Shown: one piece after another, positions 1-9,170 of the stretch
Numbering within the stretch: the first letter of the stretch is position 1
Layout: each line of letters opens with the position of its first letter
Source of the DNA: Leptolyngbya sp. Prado105
GTDB taxonomy: Bacteria > Cyanobacteriota > Cyanobacteriia > Leptolyngbyales > Leptolyngbyaceae
NCBI GenBank assembly: GCA_025454375.1
Contig: JALOOO010000016.1
Span: 1-36,891, forward strand
Direction of reading: 5' to 3'
DNA length: 36,891 nucleotides
Made by a program: the position numbers and the translations under genes
The notes under the pieces: generated by a model
Told to the model about the DNA's origin: nothing
The model's input: the letters and a program-made list of their open reading frames with translations, nothing else
Databases searched by the model: none

Positions 1-127
1 TTTTCTTCGGCACAGTGCTGGCTCCTAAGTGAGTCTTTCTACCTATTTCTTATTTTTCCATTAATCGCGTCACCTACGATCGAAGATTCTGCGATGCTGG
101 TAAGTAAGTTGAGAAAATCCAGACATT

Positions 128-526
128 ATGTTTAAAACTGTGTTGTTTCCAGTCGATGAAAGCCGCGAATCTCGTCAAGCGGTGGAAACCGTGATCGAAG
201 TGGTGAAATTTCATCAGAGTCGGTTGGTGTTGCTCTCTGTGGTGGAATCGAATCCTGAGCAGCCGGACGCAATGGCTTCTCCTGAAGCGGTGGCGAATTT
301 GCTGCAAAATGCGAAATCAGTTTTCTCTCAAAGTGGAATTGAAGCGGATACGATCGAGCGCGAGGGCAAGCCTGCCTTTACAATCTGTGATGTTGCTGAT
401 GAGGTCGAAGCTGATTTGATCATCATGGGATGTAGAGGATTGGGTCTGACGACTGAAGGGGCATCGGACAGCGTGACGAATCGAGTGATTAGTCTTTCTC
501 CTTGTCCTGTTCTCGTCGTGCCTTAA
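128..526 (+). CDS. Universal stress protein (UspA family)
   Basis: A 132-aa single-domain UspA-type protein, cytoplasmic, of the family that binds nucleotides and supports stress survival. The N-terminal strand (KTVLFPVDES, residues 3-12) and the C-terminal strand ending in CPVLVVP are typical. The ATP-binding loop starts as MGCRGLG near residue 99, but the usual second glycine-serine pair is replaced by Asp-Ser, so nucleotide binding is uncertain. The ATG at 128 is the only sensible start and no strong ribosome-binding site precedes it. It converges on desA. Its link to nitrogen fixation, if any, is unknown; it is most likely just the neighbouring chromosome. Confidence 0.9.
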   Translation: MFKTVLFPVDESRESRQAVETVIEVVKFHQSRLVLLSVVESNPEQPDAMASPEAVANLLQNAKSVFSQSGIEADTIEREGKPAFTICDVADEVEADLIIMGCRGLGLTTEGASDSVTNRVISLSPCPVLVVP

Positions 527-558
527 CTTTTCTGGTCACGCCATTAATCCTGCATGGA

Positions 559-654
559 GCGAAGCTAGCGCCAAGTGCGATCACCCAGCTTTTTGCTTTT
601 GTTGGGAGTGTTCCAAAAACTGCATCACGTCGGCATTAGCACCGCTAGCTTCGC
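559..654. repeat. Inverted repeat between convergent genes
   Basis: GCGAAGCTAGCG at 559-570 and its exact reverse complement at 643-654 form a perfect 12-bp inverted repeat around a 72-bp spacer. It lies between the 3' ends of the stress protein gene and desA, so it could end transcription from both sides or be the remnant of a small mobile element. There is no T-run directly after either arm. Confidence 0.5.
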
Positions 655-689
655 GATTTTCTATCCAAGGGCAGAACTCGACTCACCCC

Positions 690-1742
690 TTACTGATTGC
701 GGTAAGACTGAAACGATCGATAAGCATTCTCAGGATCATAGAGATGACAGTGATCCGTAATCTCTTTTATCAATTCCCAAGAGAACTTGCACTGTCTCAT
801 CTGCGTTCCCCAAATCTTTGTTAGACTCTGATGCGCCAGCCGCAAATTGTACCACGGAATCGCTGTGGAAAGATGATGCGGAATGTGGACATTGATATCG
901 TGACACAGAAATTCCACCCATTTCGGATAGTCACAATGGACTGTTCCAAACAATTGTGCCTGTGCTTCGTCCCACTCTTCTGCCTCTTTGAATTGAATGT
1001 CCGGTAGCGTGTGATGAACTAGCGTAAATGTACTCATCCAGAAGTGATAGACCAACCAAGGCACAAACCAGAACTTGACAAAGTTCCACAGACCCACCGT
1101 TAGAAATAGAGTTGGGAATACGATCGCTGCAAATCCAATCACAACTGCGATCGACAATTTCACCTTAGCTTGATCCTTCGGCTCATATCTCGAAAGATTA
1201 AAGTGCCATGCCCAATGGACGATCGTAGTCACCCACCACAAGCGTCCGCGTATCGCCCTGTAAACAATCCTTGAGACTGGATCAGACTGCTCATACGCTT
1301 CCGGTCGCCAAGGTTGCCACGCATTATCCATATCCATCGTGTTCGTATTCATCTTATTAGTATGGCGATGGTGCTGATTATGCAGAATGCGCCAGCAGTG
1401 GAATGGATAGATCAGCGGAGCCATGATAATGTGACCGATCAGGTCATTCACCCATTTGCGGTTGGCAAACGATCGATGACCACAATCATGACCAATCACA
1501 AAAAATCCGGTCAGCGCAGTTCCAGTAAAAATCCAAGCAACCGGAAGTAGAAACCAAGGAGCAGATTGAATACACCCGTAGCCAAAACCCACTAGTAGAA
1601 CATTGAGTAATAAAGCTGTCCAAGCTTTTCGCCTATCTTTTTGAAAGCACTCACGCGGTAGCGTTTTGATGATGTCTTTCAGACGCAGATTTGTATCAGG
1701 ACTTGTCAGGGTTGAGGTATTCAGTGTAGATGATGCTGTCAT
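690..1742 (-). CDS. desA: Acyl-lipid delta-12 fatty acid desaturase DesA
   Basis: A 350-aa integral membrane di-iron desaturase that introduces the delta-12 double bond into membrane lipid acyl chains, using ferredoxin as electron donor. All three histidine clusters are present: HDCGH at 85-89, HNQHH at 121-125 and HIPHH at 286-290. An additional HH lies at 243-244. Hydrophobic pairs at about 43-85 and 195-240 place the active site at the cytoplasmic face. The stretch around [20 protein letters not shown] matches my memory of Synechocystis DesA closely, and the length is normal. The ATG at 1742 fits the family N-terminus. It stands alone on the minus strand. Such genes are usually cold-induced; I cannot see the regulatory basis here. 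Confidence 0.95.
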   Translation of the reverse strand: MTASSTLNTSTLTSPDTNLRLKDIIKTLPRECFQKDRRKAWTALLLNVLLVGFGYGCIQSAPWFLLPVAWIFTGTALTGFFVIGHDCGHRSFANRKWVNDLIGHIIMAPLIYPFHCWRILHNQHHRHTNKMNTNTMDMDNAWQPWRPEAYEQSDPVSRIVYRAIRGRLWWVTTIVHWAWHFNLSRYEPKDQAKVKLSIAVVIGFAAIVFPTLFLTVGLWNFVKFWFVPWLVYHFWMSTFTLVHHTLPDIQFKEAEEWDEAQAQLFGTVHCDYPKWVEFLCHDINVHIPHHLSTAIPWYNLRLAHQSLTKIWGTQMRQCKFSWELIKEITDHCHLYDPENAYRSFQSYRNQ

Positions 1743-1904
1743 GAACGGTTTTTCCTAATACAGTAGCGAGAATGCTAGATGATGTTAGCATCTCACGCAG
1801 AGAGATAGACATTGATAGTCGAGCTATTTTTCCATCACGAATGCAGCGCAACTATCTGCCTCTTCTGAAGGTCAGGGGCAGCAGGTAACTTAGCGGGAGT
1901 AGTG

Positions 1905-2288
1905 CTAATTCAAGCGATGAGACTGCCTTTTATAAGCGAAATAGCGGCTTAAATCTTGGCTCTTGAGCATATAGATCACAATCACTACACTAAGAACAGC
2001 TAGCAGCAAACTTCCAATCGTCAAAACCGCAGAGAGTTCTGCACGTAGCGCTACAACCATTGCAAGGAGCAGCACAACTACCAAACTACAAATTCCAACG
2101 AGTAGCCACTTTGCCCAAGTGCGCCCTTGCAAGACAAAGTACATCACAATCAGGGTAAATGCGATGCGACCGATTGCCCATCTGTCTCGCGCTAGGATCA
2201 CCAAGGCAGTGTCTAGGATGCACGTCAGCACAAATATCACGAGTAATCGATTGCGAGCTTGTCGGGCAGATGAATCAATCTGGAGCAT
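1905..2288 (-). CDS. Small four-helix membrane protein, unknown function
   Basis: I do not recognise this protein. It has about 127 aa from the ATG at 2288; a longer reading from a TTG at 2354 adds a poorly convincing 22 residues. There are four hydrophobic segments: LLVIFVLTCILDTALVILA, then one around IAFTLIVMYFVL, then WLLVGICSLVVVLLLAMVVAL, and a last around LLLAVLSVVIVIYML. The N-terminus (MLQIDSSARQARNR) and the short basic C-terminus are polar. No catalytic motif is visible. It sits alone between desA and another minus-strand gene. An integral membrane protein of the cytoplasmic or thylakoid membrane is all that can be inferred. Confidence 0.65.
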   Translation of the reverse strand: MLQIDSSARQARNRLLVIFVLTCILDTALVILARDRWAIGRIAFTLIVMYFVLQGRTWAKWLLVGICSLVVVLLLAMVVALRAELSAVLTIGSLLLAVLSVVIVIYMLKSQDLSRYFAYKRQSHRLN

Positions 2289-2431
2289 GGCTTTACCGTG
2301 GGAAGTGGACGAATATCTCGATAATATTCTGAAGTAGAATGTTATTGAGATCAACAGTTTGGATAATCGCTTCGCTCGTCCTGGTTGCTGCGATTTCTTC
2401 AGTAAGTCTTTAGAATCAAATGATCGCTAAC

Positions 2432-3328
2432 TTAATTCAGCCTATCTACTTTATTTGAAAGCTCGATCGACACTTCATAATTCACAGTTCCGAGCCAGGG
2501 GGCTTGTGGTTGTTGATAGGGCTTAAATTTCAATGGAGCTAAATTTGCTTTATGAATTAAGTGAGCCATAAAGTGCAGCGATCCTTGTAATAAATCTGCA
2601 CTGAGTAAGTCGCGATCGACATTCGATCTCAATTTTTGCGTGAATGATTTCATCAATTGCTTCAAAGCACTTGCATTCTGAGAGAGTTCTAAATAGGCAA
2701 AGGTTGCAGTGCGGATCTCAGCTTCGATTTTGGCAGGATTCATCAGTACTTGTGCATCGAGAATGCCATTGAATCTACGCTGAATAAAGGTTCTAACCTG
2801 TTCTGAATAAGGCTGAGCGTGATAGGTTTCAATTGCTTTAGAGACTCGCATTTGAGCATTTCTATTCAAGATTGTACCGACTGCCCAGGCTGCCACATCT
2901 GCGACGTAATCCGAATCGGAAGCAAACCGATCGAGTGCGTCTCCTAATCCCTTAAATTTGTCTGGAGTGGCACGATAGATCTCGATCGCCGAACCAATAT
3001 CGCCTGCCCAAGAGGTGTGATCTCCAGTCCAGCGCGTTAGATCTGACCATTTCAGTCCAGGTTGGTTCATTTGATCTGAGAGCGATTGATCTGAGAGCGA
3101 TGCAATGAAATGTCCAAAATCCGTTAATTCACCTGCTAAGATAACATCTTGATTGAGTTTACCTTCAATAAATCCTTGCTCAAATCCTGTCGCAACTGTC
3201 CAGGATGTTGTCGTATAGCTCGGTTTTGTATAGCCGCGTAAACGATTTGTAATCTCATAAGCGGAGGCATCCGGGTGAGATTGCTCAAGATCGCTGATAA
3301 ATTGAAGAACGGTTGTAAGGTCAGTCAT
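2432..3328 (-). CDS. Hypothetical protein, 298 aa
   Basis: Unrecognised. It is a soluble-looking 298-aa protein with an ATG start and no signal peptide or membrane segment. The N-terminal 35 residues are helical (MTDLTTVLQFISDLEQ). A conspicuous motif DHTSWAGDIGSAIEIYR lies at about 103-119, followed by an Asp-rich stretch (residues about 133-145) and a mostly helical C-terminus. The His-Thr-Ser-Trp and Gly-Asp residues look like a conserved, possibly catalytic core, but I cannot assign a family. It is divergent from rlmD with about 40 bp between the two starts, so they may share a control region. Confidence 0.7.
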   Translation of the reverse strand: MTDLTTVLQFISDLEQSHPDASAYEITNRLRGYTKPSYTTTSWTVATGFEQGFIEGKLNQDVILAGELTDFGHFIASLSDQSLSDQMNQPGLKWSDLTRWTGDHTSWAGDIGSAIEIYRATPDKFKGLGDALDRFASDSDYVADVAAWAVGTILNRNAQMRVSKAIETYHAQPYSEQVRTFIQRRFNGILDAQVLMNPAKIEAEIRTATFAYLELSQNASALKQLMKSFTQKLRSNVDRDLLSADLLQGSLHFMAHLIHKANLAPLKFKPYQQPQAPWLGTVNYEVSIELSNKVDRLN

Positions 3329-3369
3329 AGAGCAATCCAGTTTGGTTTGTAAAAGAGCGAGATATTACT

Positions 3370-4770
3370 GTGTCCACAGAATTAGATACATCATTTAGCG
3401 ACAGCACCACGGAATGGCGGCAAGGCGAATTGCTGGAGGTGACGATTACAGATCTCAGCGATCGTGGAGATGGAGTCGGTCGCTCTGGATCGCGAGTTGT
3501 GTTTGTGCCGGATACGGTGACGGGCGATCGGGCACTGGTGAGATTGATGCACGTCAAAGCAAATCTGGCTCACGCGAAGTTACATGAACTGATCGAAGCG
3601 TCTCCGCATCGGGTTCGACCCGGTTGTATTGTGGCAGATAAGTGTGGCGGTTGTCAGTGGCAGCATGTCGAGTATGATTATCAACTCGAAGCAAAGCGCA
3701 ATCAGGTTGTGCAGGCCTTGGAGCGAATTGGTGGGTTTCGAGAGGTGGCGATCGAGGACGTTCTGAATGTTGGTGGCGCGTTGCACTATCGCAATAAAGC
3801 GACTTATCCATTGGGGAGTTCTCAGACGCGGCAGGTGCAGGCAGGATACTATCAAAAAGGCACCCATCAGATTGTGAATCTGAATCAATGCCCGATTCAG
3901 GATCAGCGCTTGAATCCTCTACTGGCTGAGGTCAAGCAGGACATTCAGCAGCAAGGATGGCGGATTTATGATGAGAAGTACCATCGGGGACAATTAAGGC
4001 ATTTGGCGTTGAGAGTTGGGCGGCGGACTGGAGAAATTTTGCTGACGTTGGTTACGGCTGATCCAGAATTGCCAAACTTAGAAACTCAGGCACGGGAATG
4101 GCTGCAAAGATATCCGACTCTTGTTGGAGTTGCGTTGAATGTTCAGCGCGATCGCACGAATGCGATTTTTGGAGCCGAAACATATTGCATTGCTGGGCAG
4201 TCTTTTCTCTCAGAGCGATTTGCAAATTTAACCTTTCATATTCGACCGGATACATTTTTTCAAGTTCATACTCAGCAAGCTGAAGCACTGCTTGATGTCA
4301 TTTTTGAGCAAATCGATTTACAGGGTGATGAAACGGTTGTTGATGCCTATTGTGGAATTGGAACAATGACTTTGCCGATCGCACAGCGCGTCAAAATTGC
4401 GATCGGATTAGAAATACAGCCCGAAGCGATCGAGCAAGCGCAACAGAATGCAATCTTGAATGGAATTGAGAATGTCAGATTTGAGGTTGGAGCGGTTGAG
4501 AAAGTTTTGCGATCGCTGGAGGTTCATCCTGATTTGGTCATGCTCGATCCGCCTCGTAAAGGCTGTGATGCGAGCGTTTTAGAAACACTTCGGCACCAGA
4601 AACCCAAACAGATTGTGTACGTCAGTTGTAATGCTGCGACCCTTGCACGGGATCTAAAATTATTGTGTGCAGAGGGTGCATATCAGTTAACGCGAGTTCA
4701 GCCTGCTGACTTTTTCCCGCAGACGGCTCATGTCGAGTGTGCTGCTTTTTTGAAACGAGTGGAGGAGTAA
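3370..4770 (+). CDS. rlmD: 23S rRNA (uracil-5-)-methyltransferase RlmD/RumA family
   Basis: A 466-aa SAM-dependent RNA m5U methyltransferase, expected to modify U1939 of 23S rRNA. A TRAM RNA-binding domain covers about 17-75. A 4Fe-4S cluster is expected from Cys86, Cys92, Cys95 and Cys174. The SAM-binding loop is VVDAYCGIGTMTLP (about 323-336), DPPRKG lies at 393-398, and the catalytic nucleophile is Cys420 in YVSCNAATLARDL. The start is a GTG at 3370. Length and domain order are normal. The stop codon directly abuts the lpxD ATG, so the two are probably cotranscribed. Cyanobacterial members may be annotated only as TrmA/RumA family; which uridine is methylated is inferred. Confidence 0.92.
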   Translation: MSTELDTSFSDSTTEWRQGELLEVTITDLSDRGDGVGRSGSRVVFVPDTVTGDRALVRLMHVKANLAHAKLHELIEASPHRVRPGCIVADKCGGCQWQHVEYDYQLEAKRNQVVQALERIGGFREVAIEDVLNVGGALHYRNKATYPLGSSQTRQVQAGYYQKGTHQIVNLNQCPIQDQRLNPLLAEVKQDIQQQGWRIYDEKYHRGQLRHLALRVGRRTGEILLTLVTADPELPNLETQAREWLQRYPTLVGVALNVQRDRTNAIFGAETYCIAGQSFLSERFANLTFHIRPDTFFQVHTQQAEALLDVIFEQIDLQGDETVVDAYCGIGTMTLPIAQRVKIAIGLEIQPEAIEQAQQNAILNGIENVRFEVGAVEKVLRSLEVHPDLVMLDPPRKGCDASVLETLRHQKPKQIVYVSCNAATLARDLKLLCAEGAYQLTRVQPADFFPQTAHVECAAFLKRVEE

Positions 4771-5808
4771 ATGCGATTTAAGGATCTAGTAGAAAAGTTA
4801 GGGCAGTCGGTTAAGAGTAGCAGTGAGACACCTGATGTTGAGATTACTGGTGTTTCGGCAGTGCTAGATAGTAAACCGAATACTGTCACTTATTCTGAAA
4901 GTCTGAAATTTGCCAATCAACTGCGTGAAACGCAAGCGAGTGCGGTAATTTTACCTGAGAATGAGGAACTGCTCACGATCGCGAAAGCACGGGGTCTAGC
5001 TTGGATGATTGTGGCGAATCCAAGGTATACGTTTGCTCAAGCGATCGCACTTTTCTACCAGCCTTACAAGCCTTCTGCAACGATTCACCCGTCGGCGATC
5101 ATTGATCCTTCTGCTCAGATTGGTGAGAATGTTGCGATCGGCGCTCATGTTGTGATTGAGGCGAATGCTAAGATTGGCGATTCTGTTGTGATTCATCCCG
5201 GCGTTGTGCTTTATCCGGAAGTGACGATTGGCGATCGCAGTGTTCTCCACGCGACCTGTGTGATTCATGAACGCGCTCGAATCGGTGCGGATTGTGTGAT
5301 TCATGCGGGTTCAGTGATTGGTTCTGAGGGGTTTGGCTTTGTGCCGACTCGGGAGGGCTGGTTGAAGATGGAGCAGTCGGGATATACCGTGCTAGAAGAT
5401 TTTGTCGAGGTTGGATGTAATTCTTCGATCGATCGTCCGTCAGTGGGTGAGACGCGGATCGGGCGCAATACGAAGATCGATAACTGTGTGCAGATTGGGC
5501 ATGGGGTGAAAACGGGTGAGGCTTGTGCGTTTGCGGCGCAGGTGGGCATTGCGGGGGGATCAGTGTTGGGCAATCGGGTGATCTTGGCGGGGCAGGTTGG
5601 GGTCGGCAATGAGAGCCGGATGGGAGATGGCTCGGTGGCATCGGCAAAAACGGGGGTTCATGCGAGTGTGCCTGCTGGGAAAACGGTGTCGGGTTATCCT
5701 GCGGTGGATCATCGAGTTTTTCTGCGATCGTCTGCGGTGTATAGCAAGTTGTCTGAGATGTATCAGGCGATTAAGCAGATCCAGAAAAAATTGGGGATGG
5801 ATTCATAG
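4771..5808 (+). CDS. lpxD: UDP-3-O-acylglucosamine N-acyltransferase LpxD
   Basis: A 345-aa enzyme of lipid A synthesis that transfers a 3-hydroxyacyl chain from acyl-carrier protein to the amino group of UDP-3-O-acylglucosamine in the cytoplasm. The N-terminal uridine-binding domain spans about 1-100. It is followed by a left-handed beta helix of hexapeptide repeats (many I-G-x-x-x-V/I units, 104-300). The catalytic histidine is His244 in QIGHGV, and the end is helical. The ATG follows the rlmD stop with no gap. Lengths and motifs are ordinary. Confidence 0.95.
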   Translation: MRFKDLVEKLGQSVKSSSETPDVEITGVSAVLDSKPNTVTYSESLKFANQLRETQASAVILPENEELLTIAKARGLAWMIVANPRYTFAQAIALFYQPYKPSATIHPSAIIDPSAQIGENVAIGAHVVIEANAKIGDSVVIHPGVVLYPEVTIGDRSVLHATCVIHERARIGADCVIHAGSVIGSEGFGFVPTREGWLKMEQSGYTVLEDFVEVGCNSSIDRPSVGETRIGRNTKIDNCVQIGHGVKTGEACAFAAQVGIAGGSVLGNRVILAGQVGVGNESRMGDGSVASAKTGVHASVPAGKTVSGYPAVDHRVFLRSSAVYSKLSEMYQAIKQIQKKLGMDS

Positions 5809-5891
5809 TGCTGAGAACGCTGAAGTCATGCCGACACAAATCCTGGCAGCTTGAAGCGATGCCGATTAGGGGAGCGGTTTCGGATTTTTGA

Positions 5892-6347
5892 CTACGGCGA
5901 TCGGTAGGGCATGGGTGGACCTCCAATTGGCGGTTTAATCTGATAGCTCGGAATTACCGTTGCCGAATGTGACCCGATCGGGGGTTGAATGGGCGTACTT
6001 GGAACCATGACCGCAGGCTCAGATCCAACGGGGGGCGAAAACGAACAACATTCAATCGGATCAGCCCCGATCGGGGGTCGAACCGTTGCGCTTGGGACTA
6101 GGGTTGCAGGCTCAGATCCAATCGGTGGCAGATACGGGGTTGGCATGGCACCCCCTCCGATCGGAGGCTTAATCTCATAGCTCAAATCTCCAGGCGGCGG
6201 CACCGTCACGATCGGCGGCGGAACCATCAAATCGTTTGACGGCATAACCCCACCAATTGGGGGACGAATTGCCTGCTGATTCGGATCGGTTGGCGGTGTG
6301 TATCCGATGGGGGGACGGAGATACTTGTTTTCACGACGATGCCGCAT
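5892..6347 (-). CDS. PPIG-repeat proline-rich protein, unknown function
   Basis: A 151-aa low-complexity protein built from eight PPIG/PPVG units spaced roughly 15-25 residues apart, several in the longer frame PPIGS-x-PA-x-x-VPS. There is no signal peptide, membrane span or enzyme motif. A charged start (MRHRRENKYLR) precedes the first unit. The ATG at 6347 is the only plausible start. At the DNA level each unit is centred on a palindrome of the form CCNATNGG (CCGATCGG or CCAATTGG), so the opposite strand also reads proline-isoleucine-glycine-rich peptides. That makes the coding strand less certain than usual. It may be a real structural or binding protein or an expanded HIP1-like repeat tract. 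Confidence 0.5.
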   Translation of the reverse strand: MRHRRENKYLRPPIGYTPPTDPNQQAIRPPIGGVMPSNDLMVPPPIVTVPPPGDLSYEIKPPIGGGAMPTPYLPPIGSEPATLVPSATVRPPIGADPIECCSFSPPVGSEPAVMVPSTPIQPPIGSHSATVIPSYQIKPPIGGPPMPYRSP

Positions 6348-6471
6348 AGTGATCGCCTCATAGAAAGAATATTGAGTAGCATTACTATACAGTGAAGCTG
6401 AGACTTTTTATGTTTATTATTTTGAATCGGACGACTCAGTATGAGAAATCGGCAGATCGCATCAAGCGAAA

Positions 6472-8289
6472 TTACGCTTCTAGCAAAATTAACCGCAATG
6501 CCTCAATCTGAATTAACCAAGGAAAAGATCTCTGCTTCAGAACTTCCCACTTCTCCTTAAAAATCTCTGCTTGAATATGATAGTCCTGGGGATGAGTCGA
6601 GTCTGGAGTGAACTTGAGAAAAACAGTCATCCGATGCGGAGTTTCACTCGTCGAAACTAGCCAGCAAGGGAAGGTGTTTTCTGGATTTCGATCCTCTACA
6701 AACTGAATCTGATGGGCACGAATTCCAACATAAGCTAGACGACTGGGCAATGGCTCAAGCACTTGTAATCGAACTCCCCAATCTGCCGCTAAAATCTCTT
6801 GCTCTGCCACTCTTTGAGCAGGCGAAATGTTCTTACACCCGGTCAATTGAGCGACTCCTAGTACACTTGGGCGCTCGAAAATATCGTACTTAGAACCATA
6901 AGCAAGTGGATGTCCCTGCTCTAGAACGAGTAAATCCTGACAAACTCGATACGCTTCTTCTAAATTATGGGTCACGAGCAAACTTGCGCCCTTAAAGTTT
7001 CGCAGTCGAGCAATCACCTCTTGCTCCATCTGAGCGCGAAGATGTGTATCTAATGCGGAGAAAGGTTCATCCAGTAAAATCAATTCTGGCTCACTTGCAA
7101 GCACTCGCGCTAAGGCAACTCGTTGCTGCTGTCCTCCAGAAAGTTGATGCGGATAGCGATCGCGATATCCTTCGAGTTGCACGGCTTCTAATTGCGATCG
7201 TACTCGCTGACGTGCCTCATTTTCGGATAAAGACTTGGGCAATCCGAAGGCGATATTTTGTGCCACTGTCATGTTTGGAAACAGTGCATAGTTCTGAACT
7301 AAAAAACCAATTTTACGATCGCGACTAGGGACATTAACTCCAGCTTTCGCATCGAATAAAACTCGTCCATTCAGGACAATCTGCCCTCTTGTCGGGCTTT
7401 CCATGCCTGCGATACATCGCAGTAACATGCTCTTTCCGGCTCCTGATCCTCCTAAAATTCCTAGAGTCGATTTTGCAGTACTAAAACGAATATCGAGATC
7501 AAAGCTTGCGAGTTGTTTTTGAATCTCAACAAATAGCCCAGATGAACTGGGGTGAGTCGCAGTCGATCGAGTTTGATGAACTGAAGGTTTGGCTTTTTTC
7601 AGCGATCGCAGTTTCTTTTTTTGGTCTTGCCAGAAGTTGACGGCAAAAATTCCAGACAGGGAAATCATCAAAATTACGACTGCCCAAAACCATGCCTCGT
7701 CCATTTCCCCTGCTTCCACTGCAAAGTAGATTGCCATTGGAATCGTTTGCGTTTGTCCAGGAATGTTTCCAGCTAGCATCAAGGTTGCTCCGAATTCTCC
7801 CAGGGCGCGTGCAAAAGCAAGCACGGCTCCTGCTAGTACTCCTGGCAATGCTAAAGGGAATAGAATTCGACGAAACACCGTCCACTCTGAAGCTCCTAAC
7901 GTTCGAGCAACGGCTAAAAAGCTTTCATCGATTTGCTCAAATGCTCCTAATGCAGTGCGATACATTAATGGAAAGGCGACGACGGTTGCTGTAATGACGG
8001 CTCCAGACCAGGTGAAGACGATGCTGAAATCGATTGACATTAACAGTTGTCCGACAAAGCCATTTTTGCCGAAGATGAGAAGTAATAGGAAGCCTACAAC
8101 GGTTGGAGGAAGGATGAGCGGAGAGATAAAAAGACCTTCTAGCAGAGATTTGCCTTTGCCTCGATAGTTCAACATCCAGTAGGCAACAGCGATCCCTGTA
8201 AAGAAGGTAAAGATAGTTGCGAATGCAGCAACTTTGAGCGAGATCCAAAGTGGGGAGAGATCCAGGGGGACTGTTAGTAATTCATTCAT
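6472..8289 (-). CDS. modBC: Molybdate ABC transporter permease-ATPase fusion ModBC
   Basis: A 605-aa fusion of the ModB permease (about 1-220) and the ModC ATPase (about 250-605). The permease half has about five to six membrane helices and the EAA coupling loop near 116-150 (LGASEWTVFRRILFPLALPG). The ATPase half has Walker A GGSGAGKS at 280-287, signature LSGGQQQR at 383-390 and Walker B LILLDEP at 403-409. The C-terminal tail probably holds a TOBE-like accessory fold. It imports molybdate for FeMo-cofactor. Such fusions are known in cyanobacteria. The ATG at 8289 has a GGGAG ribosome site 8 bases upstream, and modA lies 57 bp upstream on the same strand, so the two form an operon. Confidence 0.95.
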   Translation of the reverse strand: MNELLTVPLDLSPLWISLKVAAFATIFTFFTGIAVAYWMLNYRGKGKSLLEGLFISPLILPPTVVGFLLLLIFGKNGFVGQLLMSIDFSIVFTWSGAVITATVVAFPLMYRTALGAFEQIDESFLAVARTLGASEWTVFRRILFPLALPGVLAGAVLAFARALGEFGATLMLAGNIPGQTQTIPMAIYFAVEAGEMDEAWFWAVVILMISLSGIFAVNFWQDQKKKLRSLKKAKPSVHQTRSTATHPSSSGLFVEIQKQLASFDLDIRFSTAKSTLGILGGSGAGKSMLLRCIAGMESPTRGQIVLNGRVLFDAKAGVNVPSRDRKIGFLVQNYALFPNMTVAQNIAFGLPKSLSENEARQRVRSQLEAVQLEGYRDRYPHQLSGGQQQRVALARVLASEPELILLDEPFSALDTHLRAQMEQEVIARLRNFKGASLLVTHNLEEAYRVCQDLLVLEQGHPLAYGSKYDIFERPSVLGVAQLTGCKNISPAQRVAEQEILAADWGVRLQVLEPLPSRLAYVGIRAHQIQFVEDRNPENTFPCWLVSTSETPHRMTVFLKFTPDSTHPQDYHIQAEIFKEKWEVLKQRSFPWLIQIEALRLILLEA

Positions 8290-8346
8290 CAGCGTAACTC
8301 CCTGTCATCAACATCTTAGATTTTGGACTGCAAGAAATCTGCGAAA

Positions 8347-9120
8347 TCATTTCACAATAAAGCCATTCTTCCGTAAAACGCCTTTTGCCTCATCTCCTGA
8401 TAGGTATTGCAGGAATGCTTTTGCTGCCTCAACATTTTTACTATTTTTTAATGCTGCCATCGGGTAAAGAATTGGAGAATGAAAGCTATCATCTGCGATC
8501 ACTGCAACCTTAACTTTGTCGGAGATCTTTGCATCTGTAATGTAGACGAACCCAGCATCCGCATTGCCACTCTCAACGGCGGCTAAGACCTGTCGCACGT
8601 TGTTGGAATAGACGAGCTTCGATCGCACATCATTCAACAAGTTCAGTTTCTTCAAAACTTGCTCAGCATATTGTCCAGCCGGAACACTTCGGACTTCGCC
8701 GATCGCGATTCTCTTAATCTCCGGTTCTTTGAGACTAGAGAAGCTCGTGACAATTCTTGTATTTTTGGGGACAACTAGAGCTAAGCGATTATTTGCTAAA
8801 TTTCCGCGAGTTCCCGGAACGAGTCCGCCTTTTTGCTCAAGCGTATCCATTTGCCGTTTTGCGGCGGAGATAAACACATCCGCAGGTGCGCCTTGTTCGA
8901 TTTGTTGAAGTAGTGCGCCGGATGCCCCAAAGTTGTAGGTCAAATTCACGTTCGATCGTGTTTTCTGGTACAACGGCTTAATTTCTTCCAGCACTTCCTT
9001 TAAACTAGCCGCCGCAGAAATTAATAAAGTGGTGTTGGCTTGAGCAAGTTGTAAGCCAAGCACGAGAGAGAAACTTGTCAGCGCAATCCCCAAAAACGCC
9101 AGAAAATGTTTACGTCTCAT
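8347..9120 (-). CDS. modA: Periplasmic molybdate-binding protein ModA
   Basis: A 257-aa substrate-binding protein delivering molybdate (or tungstate) to ModBC. A signal peptide covers about 1-28, with basic residues MRRK, a hydrophobic core LAFLGIALTSFSLVLGL, and a likely cut after AQA. Family motifs are SAAASLKEVLEEI near 35 and NFGASGALLQQIEQGAPADVFISA (about 63-86), which carry the oxyanion-binding serines. The ATG at 9120 has no clear ribosome site. A TATCCT -10-like box on the minus strand at 9133-9138 suggests a very short leader. It heads the modA-modBC operon, divergent from the RHH-Mop gene. Confidence 0.95.
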   Translation of the reverse strand: MRRKHFLAFLGIALTSFSLVLGLQLAQANTTLLISAAASLKEVLEEIKPLYQKTRSNVNLTYNFGASGALLQQIEQGAPADVFISAAKRQMDTLEQKGGLVPGTRGNLANNRLALVVPKNTRIVTSFSSLKEPEIKRIAIGEVRSVPAGQYAEQVLKKLNLLNDVRSKLVYSNNVRQVLAAVESGNADAGFVYITDAKISDKVKVAVIADDSFHSPILYPMAALKNSKNVEAAKAFLQYLSGDEAKGVLRKNGFIVK

Positions 9121-9170
9121 ACAATTCTGATTAGGATAAAAAGCCTGAATGGTGAAATTCGTCGAATCTT

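Noticed and set aside
575..760. 61-aa frame between the stress protein and desA
   Set aside because: It covers the inverted repeat and overlaps the desA 3' end antisense; no ribosome site or conserved motif.
1770..1792. Small inverted repeat ATGCTA...TAGCAT upstream of desA as a cold-response operator
   Set aside because: Only six base pairs and nothing ties it to regulation; likely chance.
7526..7885. 119-aa frame within modBC
   Set aside because: A shifted-frame shadow of modBC, whose own frame is continuous with all transporter motifs.
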